From contig MU839828.1 in the NCBI GenBank assembly GCA_030411725.1, positions 496,001 through 560,000 on the forward strand: a stretch of DNA of 64,000 nucleotides, given 5' to 3'. Positions 57,882 through 64,000 of this stretch are shown one piece after another. Under the pieces are notes generated by a model. The model saw only the letters and a program-made list of their open reading frames with translations, ran no database searches and was not told the DNA's origin. Both the position numbers and the translations under genes were made by a program. The stretch comes from Echria macrotheca. Lineage: Eukaryota; Ascomycota; Sordariomycetes; Sordariales; Schizotheciaceae. Each line of letters begins with the position of its first letter. Within the stretch, counting starts at the first letter, position 1.

Positions 57882-59868
57882 ATGCAACTCCTCGACAGGT
57901 ACCAGGAGATCTTTCATGTCCTCCTTCAACGGTACCTGGCGGTCTTGGTTGAGACAGCTACCTCTGTCGGTCATTTTCCTGATATGCGCGACCTCACGGA
58001 GTCACAAGAGAGGTCCAGATTCCTCAGTAGATTGTCCAGGTAGCAACCACTCTCCCATGCTAGGGTACCGAGCTTTTTGCTAACCAATATTCTGTCAACG
58101 TAGACTCAATAAGGCATATCACAAGAAGCTCTTACGTTTCCTGTACCGCTGCCCGTGTCCTGCATTCCCCGGAAAGGACACATACCCGGCGCTCGCAAGG
58201 TCCTTGATTAAAAACCCCCACCTGCGGCAGTATGTCCGAGTTCTGGTATTCTGGGATCAGGGACTATTCAATGACAGTTCCACCTTCCGCCAAAATTTCG
58301 GGGACTTTCCGGGCTCCGGTATTAGCTTCCCCTCCTTCATTAGGCTACTCCACAATCTCGGAGAAATCCGCTTTTTGGCCTACAACCAGGACGCGGAATA
58401 CTACATACCCCAGTTCGCCCTAGGACTTCCTCCGAACAGCCTTCCCAAGCTCGAGACATTCTGGATCGACGACGGTGCGGGCTTCTCGAGTTCCTTCTTT
58501 TGGCTCTGCTTGCTCAGAGCCGCGCCGAACCTCAAGCGGCTCAAGGCCTCCCCCTTGGATGACGAAGCCGAGACGCTGCCCAGCCCCGCCTGGGAAGAGG
58601 AGGTTGTTTGTGGTATTAACGAACTCCCTTTGCTGGAGCTCGAGGTGCTGATGCTACCTGGGACCTGTGCGTCCAAACGCGTCATCCAGGCAATCCGAAA
58701 GAAGTGCCCTCGGATGCGAAAGCTTTACGTCGACGATAAACCGATCTTCGACGCGACGAAGCCTGTCTATCCCAGCTACTTGGTAGAGCGAGAAGACGAC
58801 GGAGATCACGATGAAGAGACGGGAGTCGGAGACAAGTCCGACGTGCCATCAACAAGAGTCACCCAGAGCGGCGGCGTTCATCTGTTCGATCAGGAACAGC
58901 GTAGCGAGCCGAAGGTAGGTACGGGACGTTTGAACCCACCTGCAGCAATTCTGATCCGTGATGACCGTGATGGCCGTGGTGGCCGTGATGGTGGTGATGG
59001 TGGCGATAGCCATGGTGGTACCAGCCCCATGAGGCTCGCCGGCGGTTTCACGCAGGATTCGGCTCAGGAGGCGGTGGACACTGGTGGTGCGGCCAACAAC
59101 CCCACTGCCGGAACCGTCACGTTTGCCCGCGCTGAAAATGTGGCAAAGGAGGAGAAGCGAGACTTGGATTCTTCCAGGCCGCTGAAGACCGAAAAGCTGA
59201 CATGTTCACCTCACCTGCATCAGTCGGGTGCCGAAAGAGTTTCACCTGGAGAGATTCCAACTGGTGTGGACCACCACGCCGCCGTCAAGAAATCCGATGT
59301 ACAGCCAGCAACGCCAAGCAAGAATACTCGGCGCTGCGGCGGCTTCGTTCGCGAAGGGCCTCGAAGCGTTATGTCGGCTAAGGAATGTCAGTCGAGTGAG
59401 GCCGTACCCTCCACCTTCTCTGCGTACCCTCTACCTGGCCCCGATGCTGGAAACAGCTCCCACCGGCCGTACAGGGCGGCCGCGGGGAAGGGAAAGCTGA
59501 AACAGGCGTCAAGACAGCCTGTGGTAGCGAAGTCCAGCAAAACCCGGGGCATGTTAGGCCCGGAAACAGAGACTCAGGGCAATGTATTGAGCCAGCCAGA
59601 GGGCTCACCCCCCATGGGGCCAGGATGTGACGGACAAGCTCGTGCCCGGCGGTCTGGTCAGGAAGATGATCAACCTGCAGACCACCAAGATAGACGACAG
59701 GTGCCCCCGGCAGCAAGTGGAAAGAGACTTAGCAGCAGAGCAAGCACCACAAGCAGCAGCAAAGGAAAAAAAGCCAGCAAAGGGAAAAAAGCCAGCCACA
59801 GCAACAACAACAACACCAACAACACCAACAACACCAACAACGACACCGACACCAACAACAACAACAGC

Positions 59869-59918
<50 letters not shown>

Positions 59919-60057
59919 CGACAGAGAAGAAGACAGTGTTGACGATCCCGACAACCTCATTCAAGTGTCCACTCCGGGTGCTAGAAAGGGCACGGGCTCG
60001 GGCGGAAAAACCAAGCGTCGGAATACCCGCGCGCTCCGTGGCGTTAGGTTTCGTTGA
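57882..60057 (+). CDS. F-box/LRR-like protein with polyasparagine tail
   Basis: Two exons, 57882-58039 and 58104-60057 (64-bp intron). Frame closes to 703 residues. The junction reads FLSRLSRLNKAYHKKLLRFL and runs into NPHLRQYVRVLVFW. Residues about 50-260 look like the leucine-rich, repeat-like region of fungal F-box-associated proteins (LPKLETFWIDD, APNLKRLKASP, LPLLELEVLMLPG). No clear F-box is visible. From about 270 on the protein is disordered and ends in KGKKASKGKKAS, an Asn-rich run and a short basic tail. The plus-1 frame over 59627-60172 is also open and looks coding-like, so the 3' structure is uncertain. Inverted GTGGAGGGTACG repeats lie inside it. Function unknown. Confidence 0.65.
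59403..59434. repeat. Inverted copies of the GTGGAGGGTACG motif
   Basis: CGTACCCTCCAC at 59403-59414 and CGTACCCTCTAC at 59423-59434 match the motif at 50.6 kb on the other strand. The flanking CTACCTGG is shared too. Confidence 0.75.
59802..59919 (+). repeat. (AAC)n microsatellite coding an Asn-rich tract
   Basis: A nearly continuous AAC repeat interrupted by ACC, GAC and AGC units; the last about 50 bases are pure. It reads as Asn in the annotated frame and as Thr in the plus-1 frame. Confidence 0.95.
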
Positions 60058-61107
60058 GCCTGCAATGTCTTCAGAAAACCGGATGGGACGAGAAATACCG
60101 CAACCGGAGCGCAAGATCGAGGACGAACAGTACATGTATAGAGCGCTGGAATCAGTTGAGTCGTCGGCTTAATTGGTTTGTACCTTAGAAAGAAAAAAAA
60201 AGGAAAAAAAAGAGAGAGAGAGAGAGAAAACACTGAAGCAACGAAAAGCAACATGACACAGACGCAGACGGTTTGATCAGGTGGTTACTCTGTACTTGGA
60301 CAGTGTATATGCCAGGGAGAAATGAGATCAATTATGGATTGATCGTCACGGAGATGGTGAAGACAGCTCCAGGGGCAGGGGCAGGGGCGTGGTGCGGGTA
60401 GAGCCGACCAAAATCGGACCAACCGAACGGAGGCATGGATCAAGGGGACGTTAAGGAACGGGGCAAGGGGACGCGGTAACAACGATTGAGGATCAGAGCG
60501 AGGTTCATCTTCTAGGTAGACTTTTCACTACCAGCAATGATACGGTGATATCCCGGGGGGGGGGTTTGTTTTCTAACTCTGAGCCAGCCTTTCTCGGTGA
60601 CTTGTGATTGCTCATGCCATCTAAAACTAGGGGGTCGAAGAGCCGTTAACTGAATGGCCAAAAGGTTTGAACACCTGGGGTCATGTGAACTTGCACTTCG
60701 CAGAGCCTCTGCGACACAAATACCGGCCAAGAGCTCAGGGTAGGGTCTTTGATGGTGCGTCGGCGCTCGAGGTCGAGCCATATATTTTCTCCCGGAGATA
60801 GCAAACGATGAATATTCTCCTCTCTACCATGGAGCCGATGAACGTGGCGCTAGATGCGCTATCCCCCTGCTCCGGCCCATCAATACACATAAGCTGTCAT
60901 TGAACAAGTGTTCAATATCATGATAGCAAAGCAGCGCAAGAAATGTAGGTAAGGAGGTACCTTGTGCAAAACATCGAGATCTCTTCCTCTAGAACAGAGT
61001 ACCGCCATCTACCCAAGCCACAACTCCTCAAATCAGAACATCCACCAAGGTCTAAATCTACCGAGCCTCTATCTCTATCCGTCCTCGGCAATGCAATTCT
61101 CTCCCTT
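60058..61107. other. Convergent 3' flanks, 1 kb
   Basis: An A-rich run and (AG)n tract lie near 60190-60226. No gene is seen. Confidence 0.5.
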
Positions 61108-62076
61108 TTAATCAGATCTCTCCTCCGGCCACAGGTCATAGCCAAACGTGTCCTTCATATTTACGAACCGGACGTGCCTCCCCTTAGCAACCTCCTGAAT
61201 CGCCTCGAAGTCTTGGTCAGACAAATCCGGAATAACAAAATTGCTCTCGATCCTCGCCGGCGTCGAACTCTTCGGAAGCACAACATACCCCCTCTTCAGG
61301 CCCCAAGCCAACAACACCTGCGCCAGACCATGCCCACTGCGCTTTGCGACCTCATTGAGCGCCTTATTCTCCCGCACCGTCTCGCCCGTCGAGGGCACCT
61401 GGTTCTGCGAGCCGAGCGGCGAATACGCCGCAGGCAGAATGCCGTTCGCAAAGCAAAACTCGACGAGCTCCGTGTTGGGCAGGAACGGGTGAATCTCGAC
61501 CTGGTTGACAGCAGGCGGGATGCGCGCGTACGCCAACAGCTCCTTCAGCCCGGCCACAGTCCAGTTCGACACGCCAATGGCACGGGCAAGTCCGGCGTCC
61601 ACCAATCCCTCCATCGCACGCCATGTCGGCTCCGGGTTCTCCGTCAGCGCCGTGTTGATGACATATTTCCCGTCCGGCCCGAAACGCGGCGTGTAGTCCG
61701 CGTTCCGCTCCGCAGCGACGGGCCAGTGCACCAGGAACAGATCAACATAGTCGACGCGCAGCCGGCGGCACGAGTCCTCCAGGCTCCAGCGGACGTCCTC
61801 GGGCGCGTGCAGGTGATTCCACACCTTTGTGCAGATGAAAATGTCGCTCCGCGAGACGGACGGGTTTGACGCGAGGAAATCGTGCAGCGCGTCGCCGACC
61901 TCGTCCTCGTTGGCGTAGAACCAGGCGCAGTCGAGATGGCGATAGCCGACCTGCAGCGCCTTGGTCACGGCCCGGTACGTCTCGCCCTTGGCGCCCTCGT
62001 TGGCGAAGGTGCCGAAGCCGACGGCGGGGATTTCGACCCCGTTGTTGAGCGTGTATTTCCGGGACGAGAGGCTCAT
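61108..62076 (-). CDS. Aldo/keto reductase
   Basis: Single exon, 322 residues from ATG 62076 (MSLSSRKYTLNNGVEIPAVG); an open extension upstream is not family-like. The catalytic tetrad is complete: Asp49 and Tyr54 in GYRHLDCAWFYANE, Lys84 in CTKVWN, His117 in LVHWP. NADPH-binding parts include GVSNWTVAGLKELL and LPKSSTPARIESNF, the Lys-Ser pair seen in NADPH-dependent members. The length fits the family. It reduces carbonyls such as glyceraldehyde or xylose; the exact substrate is open. The C-terminal FVNMKDTFGYDLWPEE is close to fungal glycerol dehydrogenase and aldehyde reductase endings. Cytosolic. Confidence 0.93.
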   Translation of the reverse strand: MSLSSRKYTLNNGVEIPAVGFGTFANEGAKGETYRAVTKALQVGYRHLDCAWFYANEDEVGDALHDFLASNPSVSRSDIFICTKVWNHLHAPEDVRWSLEDSCRRLRVDYVDLFLVHWPVAAERNADYTPRFGPDGKYVINTALTENPEPTWRAMEGLVDAGLARAIGVSNWTVAGLKELLAYARIPPAVNQVEIHPFLPNTELVEFCFANGILPAAYSPLGSQNQVPSTGETVRENKALNEVAKRSGHGLAQVLLAWGLKRGYVVLPKSSTPARIESNFVIPDLSDQDFEAIQEVAKGRHVRFVNMKDTFGYDLWPEERSD

Positions 62077-63244
62077 TTTTTTTATGGTCTGTCTTTTTGT
62101 CTTGGGTGTGGAGGGTTTGCTGACCAGACAGCCCGACAAGGAAGAAGAATTGTGGGAATAAGATGGAAAAGAAATGCCGCAGCTTCAGGGTTCTTTTTGC
62201 TTTGTTGGAGATGTTTCGAACCTCTCCCGGCGCAACTTAAATCGTTCGGTTTCAAGGCGCAGGAACCATAAAAGACCCGCCACGTGTATCGCCCCCGCTG
62301 TTCTGCTTGTTTTTTACTCTGTCTCTCAAGTTTTTGGTTTCGCCGCAGCGTTGTATTTCTCAGGGTCCGATGGCCCCCTATGGCCGCAGATGGGTCTCGT
62401 GGGTCGTTCAGGGGTCCACGAAGAATGGCACTGCAGAATAGGGAGCTGCAGGGGGAAGCTACACCAATGCAGGCCAAGCATGTTCCACGTCGATGACGTA
62501 CCGACTCCCCACGTGGTGGAGTGGTGGTGACAGGATATGCCGCTGAACAGTGACACAGCCCTGACGGGCACCGGCATTTGTGTGGCATCCCTTTTGCCTC
62601 TTTGTCAAAGGTTAATCGGACGGCACGGCATGGGACACGGCACCGCGGCAATCTCAGCTCGCATGACACGGGTCGAACGGAGACGACCGACGCGAGCCGG
62701 ACCCGATTTTCTGGGTTTTTGTGAATAAAGATGAAACGATTCGACCAGACCCGAGTTTCCGGAGGCCGCGAGACCCTGGGAACATCTCTGACTCGCCACC
62801 ACCCGCACCACAAAAGCTATGACGCCAGAAACACGCATCTCGGTGAGGGCTGAGATGAACAAAAGGTGTACATCAGTGGTAGGGCTGGTGGCACAAACCC
62901 AACACGCCGTAGAACTGACTTCCTCTCGCCCGCCGACCCGTTTTCCGTATCCACTGCCTCAGCCCGGCCGCAGCGTCATCCCAACTCACCGCCGCCACAG
63001 TGGAAAGCAGACCCTGATTTTGCCTCGCCTGGTTTGCCTCTTGGCGGTCGACCCATACCGACGGCGGGGCCGTTTTGTCTTCTTCTCGCAGGGTAAACTC
63101 GGGAACTTCGACGCTGTCCTCCGTCATTGCGGGCACCCGAGGATAGCGATCGACACGATGGGGCAGTGGAGGATGGAGACGCCGTGCCGGTTCTGCGGAC
63201 ACGGCGCAGACCGAACCACGAAGACCGAGTCCACCGGGGATGCG
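62077..63244. promoter_or_regulatory. Divergent upstream region of AKR and HAD genes
   Basis: A region of roughly 1.3 kb separates divergent starts. Several overlapping frames occur on both strands without a recognisable product, and antisense frames are equally long, so none is called. Confidence 0.4.
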
Positions 63245-63252
63245 TATAAAAA
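63245..63252 (+). promoter_or_regulatory. TATA box
   Basis: TATAAAAA lies about 115 bp upstream of the HAD-gene ATG, a normal distance for a fungal core promoter with a short leader. Confidence 0.5.
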
Positions 63253-63367
63253 GTCGCCGGAATCGACGGATGCCAGTGTCAGGGTCGTCATCATCACGTC
63301 CTGCTGGCAGTCTCAACATCCTGTTTCCAGTTGAACATTTCCCAGGTGGAAATTCACAAACACCAAA

Positions 63368-64000
63368 ATGTCCGGCCGCTCCTTTGCAGATGCCAGCCAC
63401 GGCGCTGCGCAGCAAGCCCTCTCAACACCGCCAGACTCGCCCACCCACAGCCATGCGCCCAAGATGAGCTTCGGCGTGCCCAGCCACAGAAAGAATGACA
63501 GCTACGGCAGCATCAACAACATCCTCGAGCATGGCATCGCCATCCCATCGTCCCCGACCAGCCCCCACGGGACCGCCATCGAGGTGCCGGCAACTCGGTC
63601 TCCGGAAGCCCACGCCAATCAATACATGAACGCGCTCTCCGCATCACCATCCACCAGAGAACGCCGCCTCTCGCGCAACTCCTTCGGCGCCTCCCTGCCC
63701 ATCCCACGCTCCAAACGACAGTCCCGACTCAGCAGCGTCACCTACGCTGACGTCCAAGATGCTCTCTCCTCCGACAAATCCCGCCCGGGCATGCCGCCCG
63801 TCCAACCGACGCGCGAGATCCTCGCGTCGCGCGTGCAGGACGTATTCTCCGAGAAAGTCGCCGCCGCAAAGAACATGGCCTTCGTCTTCGACATCGACGG
63901 CGTCCTGGTGCACGGCGACCGGCTGATCCCCGAGGGCCAGAGGGTGCTCGACATGCTCAACGGGAACAACCAGCTCGGCATCAAGATCCCGCACATCTTT
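63368..64000 (+). CDS. CECR5-like HAD-superfamily hydrolase, 5' part only
   Basis: Open from the ATG at 63368 (CCAAAATGTCC) to the window end: 211 codons, so the 3' part is missing. The first about 165 residues are a Ser/Pro-rich disordered extension with possible phosphorylation clusters (SRNSFGASLPIPRS). HAD motif I follows as MAFVFDIDGVLVHG with Asp175 and Asp177, then GDRLIPEGQRVLDMLNG. This opening is characteristic of the TIGR01456/CECR5 group, related to yeast YKR070W, often mis-titled in fungi as CDP-alcohol phosphatidyltransferase. The substrate is unknown; yeast and human members are mitochondrial. Whether an intron follows cannot be seen. Confidence 0.85.
   Translation, partial: MSGRSFADASHGAAQQALSTPPDSPTHSHAPKMSFGVPSHRKNDSYGSINNILEHGIAIPSSPTSPHGTAIEVPATRSPEAHANQYMNALSASPSTRERRLSRNSFGASLPIPRSKRQSRLSSVTYADVQDALSSDKSRPGMPPVQPTREILASRVQDVFSEKVAAAKNMAFVFDIDGVLVHGDRLIPEGQRVLDMLNGNNQLGIKIPHIF

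Noticed and set aside
62819..63334. 171-codon plus-strand frame upstream of the HAD gene
   Set aside because: An equally long minus-strand frame overlaps it, there is no domain, and it covers the TATA region of the HAD gene.

Overview
The window is a stretch of nuclear genome from a filamentous ascomycete (Pezizomycotina, most likely a Sordariomycete). The genes are mono- or oligo-exonic. Their introns are mostly 54-90 bp with GT...AG ends and CTRAC-like branch points, and the content includes HET-domain genes, a NACHT-type NLR, DHA1 transporters and a fungal C2H2/Zn2Cys6 regulator. Species and chromosome cannot be told from sequence alone. All exon boundaries given were deduced by eye from splice signals plus reading-frame closure; there is no transcript support.

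Layout: 0-13 kb holds a GH76 cell-wall enzyme (-), a HET-domain gene (+), a four-exon DHA1 transporter (-), a membrane-anchored M20 carboxypeptidase (-), a small putative mitochondrial protein (-) and an HSL-type alpha/beta hydrolase (+). 13.5-19.5 kb holds a HeLo-like/NACHT STAND protein (+) and a second HET gene (-). 19.9-28 kb is metabolic: a cytosolic GH31 glucosidase (-), a DHA1 transporter (+), a short 'LPGEIRNQIY' protein (+) and a double-ABM protein (-).

29-37.3 kb is the most interesting block. An active Ser/Thr kinase with a C-terminal repeat tail (-) is transcribed divergently from a HeLo-like domain fused to a pseudokinase (+), an architecture like MLKL. Two paralogous small acidic proteins that share an intron of identical position and phase bracket this pair. 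An ankyrin-repeat protein (-) follows at 39-41 kb. The two HET genes, the NLR, the kinase, the HeLo-pseudokinase and the ankyrin protein make 3-41 kb look like a non-self-recognition / programmed-cell-death neighbourhood.

44.3-47.2 kb holds a 900-residue regulator with two C2H2 fingers, a Zn2Cys6 cluster and a fungal-specific transcription-factor domain. 47.2-57.9 kb is gene-poor and contains copies of a dispersed GTGGAGGGTACG motif. 57.9-60 kb encodes a 703-residue protein with a polyasparagine tail. An aldo/keto reductase (-) and the 5' part of a CECR5-like HAD hydrolase (+), cut by the window end, close the sequence.
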